Shown here: in pieces, positions 1 to 4,846 of the stretch | Position numbering within the stretch: position 1 is the first letter of the stretch | How the letters are laid out: the number at the start of each line of letters is the position of its first letter | Source: Clostridia bacterium | GTDB taxonomy: Bacteria; Bacillota; Clostridia; Oscillospirales; CAG-272 | DNA: 5,232 nucleotides | Direction: 5' to 3' | Assembly: GCA_017386965.1 (NCBI GenBank) | Contig: JAFOGE010000109.1 | Span: 1 to 5,232, forward strand | The notes under the pieces: model-generated | Seen by the model: only the letters and a program-made list of their open reading frames with translations | Told to the model about the DNA's origin: nothing | Databases searched by the model: none | Translations under genes and position numbers: made by a program

Positions 1-6
1 GATGGC

Positions 7-828
7 TCAAGCAAACATGGTGCGGTCAACGTCGTCGAGTGAGTCAAAGACGAAGTCCGGCTTGTCCGCGTCGGTGGCAGCCTCTACGTCAGCGGGCTGC
101 GTTTCTCCGGAGAGGACGAGAACGGCTGTAACGCCGTGGCGCTTTCCGACGGCAATGTCGGTATAGAGGCGGTCGCCGAAGATGCACATCTCGGATGGCT
201 CCATTCCGGTTGCCTCACAGATCATCTCGATGGTTTCGCGATAAGGCTTACCAAAATAGGTCGGCACTTTGCCCGTGGAGGCGGTTACCAGAGCAGCGAT
301 CGCGCCGCTGTCCGGCATGAATCCGGTTTCGGTGGGGCAGTTGAAGTCGGGATGCGTGGAGAGATACTCCGCACCGCCGCGGATCAGGCGGCAGGCATCA
401 TCCAGCTTCTGATAGGTCAAAGAGGTGTCAAAGCTTGTGATAACGATGTCGGCTGCTTCCTCATTTCCGTTGAGAAGACGAATGCCCCTGTCGCGGAAAT
501 TGTTGCAAAGATCCTCCGTGCCGACGAGATAGACGCTCTTGCCGGCTCTGTGGCGAATCAGAAATTCTGCGGTAACGTCGCCCGCGGTCATGATCTCCTC
601 CATCGTCGGCTCAAATCCGAGGCGAGTCAGCTTCTCAAGATAGACCCGGGGGGAGCGGGAGGCGTTATTTGTAAAGAACAGGACGCGCTTGCCGGCCTTG
701 CGGAGATTTTTGATGAAGCGGATCGCAAAGGGGAAAACCTGATTGCCCAGATAAATGGTTCCGTCCATGTCGAAGATATAAAGCTTTTTCTCCTCGAGGA
801 TCGAGAAGGGGGGATTCTGGAATTGCAT
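7..828 (-). CDS. HAD-IIA family (NagD/AraL-like) phosphatase
   Basis: Probable cytoplasmic, Mg-dependent phosphatase of small phosphorylated metabolites, 273 aa, a normal length for the family. All HAD motifs are visible: motif I FDMDGT with nucleophile Asp20 and acid/base Asp22; motif II FFTNNAS with Thr53; motif III Lys194 in YFGKP; motif IV GDRLYTD with Asp219 and Asp224. Between motifs II and III lies a C2-type cap carrying THPDFNCPTETGFMPDSGAI (158-177), the substrate-loop signature of the HAD-IIA group that includes NagD, AraL, p-nitrophenylphosphatase and phosphoglycolate/glycerol-3-phosphate phosphatase. The ATG at 828 is supported by GGAGG at 837-841, 8 nt upstream. It follows the AraM-type gene by 19 nt with no terminator between, so the two are co-transcribed. 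The pairing suggests glycerol-1-phosphate or another sugar phosphate as substrate, but that is inference; these enzymes are often promiscuous. Only 6 bases lie beyond the stop, so further operon genes cannot be judged. Confidence 0.93.
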   Translation of the reverse strand: MQFQNPPFSILEEKKLYIFDMDGTIYLGNQVFPFAIRFIKNLRKAGKRVLFFTNNASRSPRVYLEKLTRLGFEPTMEEIMTAGDVTAEFLIRHRAGKSVYLVGTEDLCNNFRDRGIRLLNGNEEAADIVITSFDTSLTYQKLDDACRLIRGGAEYLSTHPDFNCPTETGFMPDSGAIAALVTASTGKVPTYFGKPYRETIEMICEATGMEPSEMCIFGDRLYTDIAVGKRHGVTAVLVLSGETQPADVEAATDADKPDFVFDSLDDVDRTMFA

Positions 829-847
829 GATTTGTTCCTCCGTTGAA

Positions 848-2119
848 TTATTCGCGGTAGCCTACGCCGAGGGCGTAAGCGATCCAAAGCACGGTATAAC
901 GATCCTTGAGATCCTTGGCGTATCGAACGGCGTCGGAAAGGATCTCTTTTCCGTAAAAGGCATTGAATTCGTTGATGTCCAGCCCGATGGCCGTGACGAA
1001 GGAGAGCATTTTTTCGTAGCCCGGGGCTTCCCGAAGGATCCGGCAGACCTCCTGCCAAGCATTCTCAAGTTGCTTTACGTCGATGTCGGCATAGAGCCCG
1101 ACCTTATCCTGCAGGGCGATGATGCCGTCTGCGGCAGAGGTATAGACGCGGCGGATCTCCTTTTCCCATGCGTCGCGGTTCTCTTGATAGGCAGGGAAGG
1201 GAGAATTTTGCAAAAGAAGATCCTCACGAAGACGAGCGGTTACGGCGGCAGAGTAAAGCACGTCGATGCCGTGGAGATAGTAGCCATGTCCGTTCAGAAG
1301 ACCGGTGATCTCAAAGTAGTGCGAGAGGTGATGCTCACTTCCGGAGGCGGGTCTGGAATTTCCGACGTAGCTCATCATTATGCCAACGTTGACCAGTGCT
1401 TCCATCAACAGACGGATGGCCTCGGGGTCGCGCGCAAGGAGAGCTTCGGCCTTGTCCTCGACCGCCTTGACCGAATCCATTACCGAGTCGAATACAAAGT
1501 CGCAGAAGTATTCACCGCGCAAAAGATGTGCGAGCTTCCAGTCGTTGAGGCAGGAGTATTTTCCAACAATATCGCCGTAGCCCGAGCGGATCATATCCAA
1601 GGGGGCTGTGCGCACGATGGCACTCTCAGCCAGGATCGCGTAGGGAACACGAGCGTTTAAGGTGACCTTCATCTGCTCCAGGATCAGAGCCGCGCCAACC
1701 GAGGCATAGCCGTCCATGGAGGGGGCGGTTGCGATGATGGCGTAGCGGATGCCGTGCGTAAAGGAAACGTGCTTGCAGAGGTCGTTGATAACGCCCGATC
1801 CGATTCCCAGGAGAAGGTCTGTATCGGTCGGCATCTGTGCCTCGATTGCGGCAATGGCCTCCTCATCCGGCACAACGATCTCTTGACCGAAGATCTGCTT
1901 TGCGGCAATTTTGCCCTTCAGGAGTGCTTCCGCCTCTTCACCGCAAAGGGGATAGGTGTTCGCGTCTGCAATCAAAAGAATCCGCGAAAAATCTGCGCAG
2001 ACGTCGGGAAGCTTTTGAAGTACGTTCTCACCGATCTCCACGAATCGGATGTCGCAGGTGTGCTGTCGCCCGCAGGAGCAATCGGATTTGCCTTGAAGCA
2101 TAACTTTCAAATTCGCCAT
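848..2119 (-). CDS. araM: sn-glycerol-1-phosphate dehydrogenase, AraM/EgsA family
   Basis: Predicted to reduce dihydroxyacetone phosphate to sn-glycerol 1-phosphate with NAD(P)H, in the cytoplasm, as a metal-dependent enzyme of the iron-alcohol-dehydrogenase/dehydroquinate-synthase fold. It is 423 aa, slightly longer than the roughly 394-aa B. subtilis AraM. Visible signatures are the nucleotide-binding LLLGIGSGVINDLCKHVS (102-119), the TAPSMDGYAS substrate-side motif (131-140), Asp183 in SGYGDIVGKYSCLNDW, His263 in GSEHHLSHYFE and His283 in YLHGIDV; Asp183, His263 and His283 are the likely metal ligands. The N-terminus has a Cys-rich CSCGRQHTC (14-22). The start at 2119 (MANLKV) is preferred because AAAGGA lies at 2133-2138 and because the longer reading frame, from a TTG at 2206, would begin inside the -35 box of the gene's own promoter. 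The G1P could feed a PcrB-type ether lipid step, as known for Bacillus; no such gene is visible here. Glycerol dehydrogenase or 3-dehydroquinate synthase are less likely given the motifs. Confidence 0.9.
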   Translation of the reverse strand: MANLKVMLQGKSDCSCGRQHTCDIRFVEIGENVLQKLPDVCADFSRILLIADANTYPLCGEEAEALLKGKIAAKQIFGQEIVVPDEEAIAAIEAQMPTDTDLLLGIGSGVINDLCKHVSFTHGIRYAIIATAPSMDGYASVGAALILEQMKVTLNARVPYAILAESAIVRTAPLDMIRSGYGDIVGKYSCLNDWKLAHLLRGEYFCDFVFDSVMDSVKAVEDKAEALLARDPEAIRLLMEALVNVGIMMSYVGNSRPASGSEHHLSHYFEITGLLNGHGYYLHGIDVLYSAAVTARLREDLLLQNSPFPAYQENRDAWEKEIRRVYTSAADGIIALQDKVGLYADIDVKQLENAWQEVCRILREAPGYEKMLSFVTAIGLDINEFNAFYGKEILSDAVRYAKDLKDRYTVLWIAYALGVGYRE

Positions 2120-2132
2120 GTTTGATGTGTCA

Positions 2133-2138
2133 TCCTTT
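2133..2138 (-). promoter_or_regulatory. Ribosome binding site deciding the araM start
   Basis: The minus strand reads AAAGGA 13 nt before the ATG at 2119. The spacing is on the long side, but no comparable site precedes the longer in-frame TTG alternative at 2206, which coincides with the promoter. This supports the 423-aa rather than the 452-aa protein. Confidence 0.65.
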
Positions 2139-2177
2139 CTCTGGAAAGTTGAATTTCGAAAAAGCTTATACCAGATT

Positions 2178-2206
2178 ATCATACCACAAATTCCGAATTT
2201 GGTCAA
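2178..2206 (-). promoter_or_regulatory. Sigma-A promoter for araM-HAD operon
   Basis: On the minus strand TTGACC (2206-2201) is followed after exactly 17 nt by TATGAT (2183-2178), with an extended -10 TGG just before it. Transcription should begin near 2171, giving a leader of about 50 nt before the ATG at 2119. A palindrome fills most of the spacer, see 2188-2200. Confidence 0.8.
2188..2200. promoter_or_regulatory. Palindrome in araM promoter spacer, possible operator
   Basis: AAATTCCGAATTT is a 13-mer with perfect 6-bp arms around a central C. It lies exactly between the -35 and -10 boxes of the araM promoter, a usual place for a repressor site. A related palindrome lies upstream of the facing promoter (2267-2282). 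The AT-rich arms could arise by chance, so the operator role is a hypothesis. Confidence 0.35.
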
Positions 2207-2224
2207 TAGCCTGCTGAAAAAAAG

Positions 2225-2255
2225 AGCGATTTTCTGATGAAAGGATGGGATCGCT
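2225..2255. repeat. Inverted repeat AGCGAT/ATCGCT in divergent spacer
   Basis: AGCGAT at 2225-2230 is repeated inverted as ATCGCT at 2250-2255, separated by 19 bases. The arms lie roughly midway between the two divergent promoters. No T-run follows, so it is not a terminator. It could be a two-half-site protein-binding element or chance. Confidence 0.3.
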
Positions 2256-2266
2256 TAAAAGTCGGG

Positions 2267-2282
2267 AAATTCGATCGAAATT
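2267..2282. promoter_or_regulatory. Palindrome upstream of plsC promoter, possible operator
   Basis: A perfect 10-bp palindrome TTCGATCGAA (2270-2279) is flanked by further A/T symmetry with one mismatch, giving a motif close to AAATTCGATCGAAATT. It lies about 25 bp upstream of the plsC -35 box and shares the AAATTC/GAA half-site with the palindrome at 2188-2200. This suggests one regulator acting on both divergent promoters, but it is unproven. Confidence 0.35.
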
Positions 2283-2305
2283 TTACTTTTTCATTTCTGC
2301 ACACC

Positions 2306-2334
2306 TTGACTTTGCAGGGGCGGTGTGGTACAAT
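2306..2334 (+). promoter_or_regulatory. Sigma-A extended -10 promoter for plsC operon
   Basis: TTGACT (2306-2311), a 17-nt spacer and TACAAT (2329-2334) preceded by TGG form a near-consensus promoter. Transcription should begin near 2341, leaving a short leader of about 24 nt that carries only the ribosome binding site. It also shows that the in-frame ATG at 2245 cannot be the normal plsC start. Confidence 0.85.
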
Positions 2335-2349
2335 ATACCATATAACAAG

Positions 2350-2356
2350 AAAGGAG
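2350..2356 (+). promoter_or_regulatory. Ribosome binding site deciding the TTG start of plsC
   Basis: AAAGGAG ends 8 nt before a TTG at 2365. This ideal spacing, directly after the promoter, selects TTG over the ATG at 2245. Confidence 0.85.
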
Positions 2357-2364
2357 ATCAAACC

Positions 2365-3201
2365 TTGCTCAACATTCTGTTTTTGATTCTATCCACGCTT
2401 GGATGTGCCGGCTTTTTTCTGCTTTTGCCGGATCTTTCTCTTTGGTTGATTTTGCCCGTCTGGCTTGGGCTGTACATTGCTTTGACGCTGCTTTGGGTGA
2501 TCTTTTTGTGTATTGCCTCTCTGTTCCTTCCCAAGAAGCAGCTAAAAAAGCCGATTCCGTTCTGTACGTTTATGGTAGGCTTCGGTCTGGACTGGCTGCT
2601 CTCGCTTTTGGGCATCCGTGTGCGTTGGATCGGACGGGAAAAGCTGCCCGACGAGCCCTGCGTGATCGTCAGCAACCATATTTCGGACTTTGACCCGATG
2701 ATCCTTCTTGGGACGATGCGCGACCGTAAGCTTGTCTATATTTCCAAGGAGTCGAACTTCCGTATTCCCATGGTTGGGCCTTTTATCTACGGAGCGGGAT
2801 TCCTTTCGATTGACCGCGAGAACGCACTGCGTGCCGTCCGTACGCTTGGCGCAGCAGGAGAAAAAATGAAGCAGTACGGCGTAGACGTCGGCATCTATCC
2901 GGAGGGAACGAGAAGTCGTACGGGGAAGCTGCTTCGATTCAAGAAGGGGGCGTTCGTTCTGGCACAGAACGCCAATGCACCCGTTGCCATCCTCGTAACG
3001 CGAGGAACCGAAAGGATGTTTAAGAGAATTCTGACTCCCGGGCTTGTTAAGACCGAGCTTGAGGTGCTTGAGGTCTTGGATAGCAAGACGGTGCAAGGCA
3101 TGTCGGTGGAGGAGCTGACCCTCTATACGCGGAATGTGATCGCAAAAGCGTTGGGGGAGCCGTTGGAGGAGATGAAGACATCCTCCTCGGAGAAGGATTG
3201 A
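2365..3201 (+). CDS. plsC: 1-acyl-sn-glycerol-3-phosphate acyltransferase (PlsC)
   Basis: Predicted to acylate lysophosphatidic acid at position 2 to give phosphatidic acid at the inner face of the cytoplasmic membrane. The protein is 278 aa from the TTG start. Two hydrophobic segments come first (about 2-22 and 26-55), then a short Lys/Pro-rich turn, a third mildly hydrophobic stretch (66-84) and the acyltransferase domain. Catalytic block I is NHISDFD with His105 and Asp110 (HX4D); block II is GAGFLSIDREN (143-153); block III is YPEGTRSR with Glu180-Gly-Thr-Arg183, which binds the glycerol phosphate; a further VAIL-type segment follows near 214. The tail is Glu/Lys/Ser-rich. A strong promoter and Shine-Dalgarno sequence fix the TTG start. 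It is transcribed away from the G1P dehydrogenase and is followed after 35 nt by the PHP phosphatase gene, probably in one transcript. A related acyltransferase of another lyso-lipid is the main alternative. Confidence 0.93.
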   Translation: MLNILFLILSTLGCAGFFLLLPDLSLWLILPVWLGLYIALTLLWVIFLCIASLFLPKKQLKKPIPFCTFMVGFGLDWLLSLLGIRVRWIGREKLPDEPCVIVSNHISDFDPMILLGTMRDRKLVYISKESNFRIPMVGPFIYGAGFLSIDRENALRAVRTLGAAGEKMKQYGVDVGIYPEGTRSRTGKLLRFKKGAFVLAQNANAPVAILVTRGTERMFKRILTPGLVKTELEVLEVLDSKTVQGMSVEELTLYTRNVIAKALGEPLEEMKTSSSEKD

Positions 3202-3236
3202 CATAGCTTTTCAAAAAAAGAAGGGAGGGGCGAAGA

Positions 3237-4052
3237 ATGCTTCCCAAGAGCAATCTGCATACGCACACCTGCTTTTGCGACGGCAAGCATACGCCAGAGG
3301 AGATCCTCAAGGCTGCGATCGAGCAGGGGCTGGAGAGCATCGGATTTTCCGGGCACTCGTACGTCCCGTTTGATAAGAACTCCTGTATGTCCCTTGAGGG
3401 AACCGAGCAATACCGGGCAGAGATCGCACGTCTTCGCAAGCTGTACGGGGATCGGATCGGCGTTTTTTGTGGGATCGAACAGGATTATTACAGTCCCGAT
3501 GCACCAAAGAACTTCGATTACGTGATCGGATCGGTGCATTATCTTTTGGTCGATGAGGCATTTTACTCATTGGACGACCGTGCAGAGATTCTGCGCGATC
3601 TGATTCGCAAGCATTTTTCCGGCGATCCGATCGCTCTTGCGCGGACCTACTACGAAACGGTTGCCGCTCTTCCGGAGCGCACGGGCTGCAGCATCATTGC
3701 TCATTTTGATCTGATCACCAAATTCAATGATCGCGATCCCGTTTTTGACGAAACCGATCCGCGCTATCTGCGCGCGGCGTTGGATGCGCTGGACGTGCTT
3801 TTGGAGAAGGATCAGATTATTGAGATCAATACGGGAGCAGTTGCTCGCGGTTATCGGAGAATGCCGTATCCCGCCCCTGTTTTTCTCCGCAGAATCGCGG
3901 AGAAGAGAGGCCGCGTTATTTTCGGATCGGATTCGCATAGCAAGGAAACCCTTCTTTTCGGTCGAAGTGAGGCACTCCAGTTGCTTCGTGCAGCAGGCAT
4001 CGGACGTGTGACCTGCCTTTCCGATTCCGGATGGACCTCTTACCCGATTTGA
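3237..4052 (+). CDS. PHP-domain phosphatase, histidinol-phosphatase (HisJ/HisK) type
   Basis: Predicted metal-dependent phosphoesterase of 271 aa, matching the usual length of PHP histidinol phosphatases. The full set of expected metal ligands can be read: HTH at 8-10 with Asp15 nearby, His40 in FSGHSY, Glu81 in CGIEQDYY, His101 in GSVHY, His156 in AHFDL, and Asp232/His234 in FGSDSHS. GSVHY and IAHFDLITKFN are typical of the HisJ family, which converts L-histidinol phosphate to histidinol in histidine synthesis. No other his gene is in the window, so the substrate could be another phosphate ester. The ATG is supported by GGGAGGGG at 3223-3230, 6 nt upstream. The gene follows plsC by 35 nt without a clear terminator, so it is probably the second gene of that operon. 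A weak terminator candidate follows its stop. Confidence 0.9.
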   Translation: MLPKSNLHTHTCFCDGKHTPEEILKAAIEQGLESIGFSGHSYVPFDKNSCMSLEGTEQYRAEIARLRKLYGDRIGVFCGIEQDYYSPDAPKNFDYVIGSVHYLLVDEAFYSLDDRAEILRDLIRKHFSGDPIALARTYYETVAALPERTGCSIIAHFDLITKFNDRDPVFDETDPRYLRAALDALDVLLEKDQIIEINTGAVARGYRRMPYPAPVFLRRIAEKRGRVIFGSDSHSKETLLFGRSEALQLLRAAGIGRVTCLSDSGWTSYPI

Positions 4053-4059
4053 ATTTTCC

Positions 4060-4078
4060 AAAGGAAGGCATCCTTTTT
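4060..4078 (+). terminator. Weak candidate terminator after the PHP gene
   Basis: AAAGGA (4060-4065) pairs with TCCTTT (4071-4076) around a 5-nt loop and runs into TTTTT, then a second T-run at 4081-4085, starting 7 nt after the stop codon. The stem has only two G-C pairs. A broader inverted repeat, GCATTTT (4079-4085) with AAAATGC (4104-4110), follows and may contribute. Position favours a terminator for plsC-PHP, stability does not. Confidence 0.45.
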
Positions 4079-4132
4079 GCATTTTTGTGAGATTTTACAG
4101 AAGAAAATGCGAAAATTTGTACGATTGTGCGG

Positions 4133-4161
4133 TTGACAATATATAAAAAATTTAGTATAAT
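4133..4161 (+). promoter_or_regulatory. Consensus sigma-A promoter of the purE operon
   Basis: TTGACA (4133-4138), 17 nt, TATAAT (4156-4161): both hexamers and spacing are perfect. The surroundings are very A/T-rich. Start of transcription near 4168 gives a leader of about 150 nt that begins just before the riboswitch. Such a strong promoter implies that control is exerted mainly after initiation, by the riboswitch. Confidence 0.92.
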
Positions 4162-4175
4162 ATAAAAAACAAAGG

Positions 4176-4243
4176 TTTTCTGCAACTGACGGAGCGAGGA
4201 GTACCACATGGGAACAGAAAATGATATGCCGACCGTCTGGGCA
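4176..4243 (+). promoter_or_regulatory. ZTP (pfl motif) riboswitch aptamer
   Basis: The leader contains the hallmark pfl-motif blocks in order: CAACTGACGG (4183-4192), ACCAC followed by TGGG (4203-4212), and GCCGACCGTCTGGGC (4228-4242). P1 is a 7-bp helix, TTTTCTG (4176-4182) with CAGAAAA (4215-4221). P2 can be drawn as GAGG (4196-4199) with CCAC (4204-4207), interrupted by one A-A mismatch. P4 is TGCC (4227-4230) with GGCA (4240-4243). ACGG (4189-4192) can pair with CCGT (4233-4236) in the P4 loop as the inter-domain pseudoknot. The class is known to bind ZMP/ZTP, signals of 10-formyl-tetrahydrofolate shortage, and to activate purine and one-carbon genes. Location directly before purE fits this exactly. 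The identification is from recalled consensus, not a covariance-model search. Confidence 0.92.
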
Positions 4244-4283
4244 GTTCTCCCTTCATAGGGTAGGACTGCCTTATTTGTTTTTT
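4240..4283 (+). terminator. Riboswitch-controlled intrinsic terminator
   Basis: GGCAGTTCT-CCCT (4240-4252) pairs with AGGG-T-AGGACTGCC (4257-4270): 13 pairs with one G-U, one bulged T at 4261 and a TCAT loop, followed by TTATTTG and six Ts (4278-4283). The first bases of the stem (4240-4243) are also the 3' strand of aptamer helix P4, so the two structures exclude each other. Ligand-stabilised P4 would therefore block the terminator: an ON switch for purE-purC. Confidence 0.92.
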
Positions 4284-4318
4284 ACTCAAACCATTCAGGA
4301 AAGGTTAGGAAATCAAGC

Positions 4319-4813
4319 ATGAAAAAGGTTGCGATCATTATGGGAAGCGATAGCGATCTGCCTGTTGTTGAAAAGGCGATCCATACGCTGTCTGATTACG
4401 GTGTCCCTTATGAGGTGCACGTTTTTTCCGCGCACAGAACTCCCGTACAAGCAAAGGAGTTCTCCTCCTCTGCGCGCCAAAAGGGATTTGGCGTTATCAT
4501 TGCCGCCGCCGGTATGGCTGCGCACCTTGCAGGTGCCATTGCGGCGAACACGACGCTTCCCGTGATCGGGATCCCTGTCAAATCAAAAAATCTGGACGGT
4601 ATAGATGCCTTACTGTCAACGGTGCAAATGCCCACGGGAATGCCTGTGGCGACGGTGGCCATTGACGGTGCTGCGAATGCCGCCCTTCTTTCTGTCCAAA
4701 TACTGGCGGTTGAGGATGCCGAGCTTGCCGGGAAGCTGGACGATGCCCGCCGTGCGGGAGAGGCGAAGGTTCTGGCGAAGAACGCCGAGATCGAGGCCAA
4801 ATTTAATCACTGA
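4319..4813 (+). CDS. purE: N5-carboxyaminoimidazole ribonucleotide mutase (PurE, class I)
   Basis: Catalyses the conversion of N5-CAIR to CAIR in de novo purine synthesis; cytoplasmic, normally an octamer. It is 164 aa, full family length. Recognisable blocks are GSDSDLPVV (9-17), FSAHRTP with catalytic His39 (36-42), the glycine/alanine-rich AAAGMAAHLAGA (62-73), LPVIGIPV (80-87), and the LDGIDALLSTVQMPTGMPVATV segment that closes the active site. SAHRTP rather than the SAHKTA-like form of class II enzymes points to the N5-CAIR mutase rather than a direct AIR carboxylase. The ATG has AGGA at 4307-4310, 8 nt upstream. The gene is the first of an operon under the ZTP riboswitch and is followed by purC after 33 nt. 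No purK is seen between them, so the N5-CAIR supplying enzyme must be elsewhere or absent. Confidence 0.97.
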   Translation: MKKVAIIMGSDSDLPVVEKAIHTLSDYGVPYEVHVFSAHRTPVQAKEFSSSARQKGFGVIIAAAGMAAHLAGAIAANTTLPVIGIPVKSKNLDGIDALLSTVQMPTGMPVATVAIDGAANAALLSVQILAVEDAELAGKLDDARRAGEAKVLAKNAEIEAKFNH

Positions 4814-4846
4814 ATCCAAAATCACCATATAAAAGGAGAAACTTTC

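Noticed and set aside
136..846. Long open frame on the plus strand across the HAD gene
   Set aside because: It is the antisense shadow of a gene with every HAD motif intact; its translation shows no recognisable family and it has no convincing ribosome binding site.
827..1660. 277-codon plus-strand open frame across the araM gene
   Set aside because: Antisense shadow caused by codon bias; the minus strand encodes a clear dehydrogenase with its own promoter.
2120..2206. 29-residue N-terminal extension of the G1P dehydrogenase from a TTG at 2206
   Set aside because: The TTG is the start of the -35 hexamer and the extension spans the -10 box, so it would not be in the transcript. The ATG at 2119 has its own ribosome binding site.
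2542..3204. 220-codon minus-strand open frame over plsC
   Set aside because: Antisense of the acyltransferase; no family motifs, and the plus-strand frame carries HX4D and EGTR.
3202..3236. Possible terminator or promoter between plsC and the PHP gene
   Set aside because: The 35-nt gap contains an A-run and the ribosome binding site only; no hairpin or -10/-35 pair is seen.
4079..4110. GCATTTT/AAAATGC inverted repeat as an independent regulatory element
   Set aside because: Arms are nearly all A/T with an 18-nt loop in a very AT-rich stretch; at most it assists the weak terminator at 4060-4078.
4168..4318. Guanine/adenine-type purine riboswitch or PurR box as the control of purE
   Set aside because: The three-way junction core of the purine riboswitch is absent, while all ZTP/pfl blocks are present in order; no PurBox-like pair was seen upstream of the promoter.
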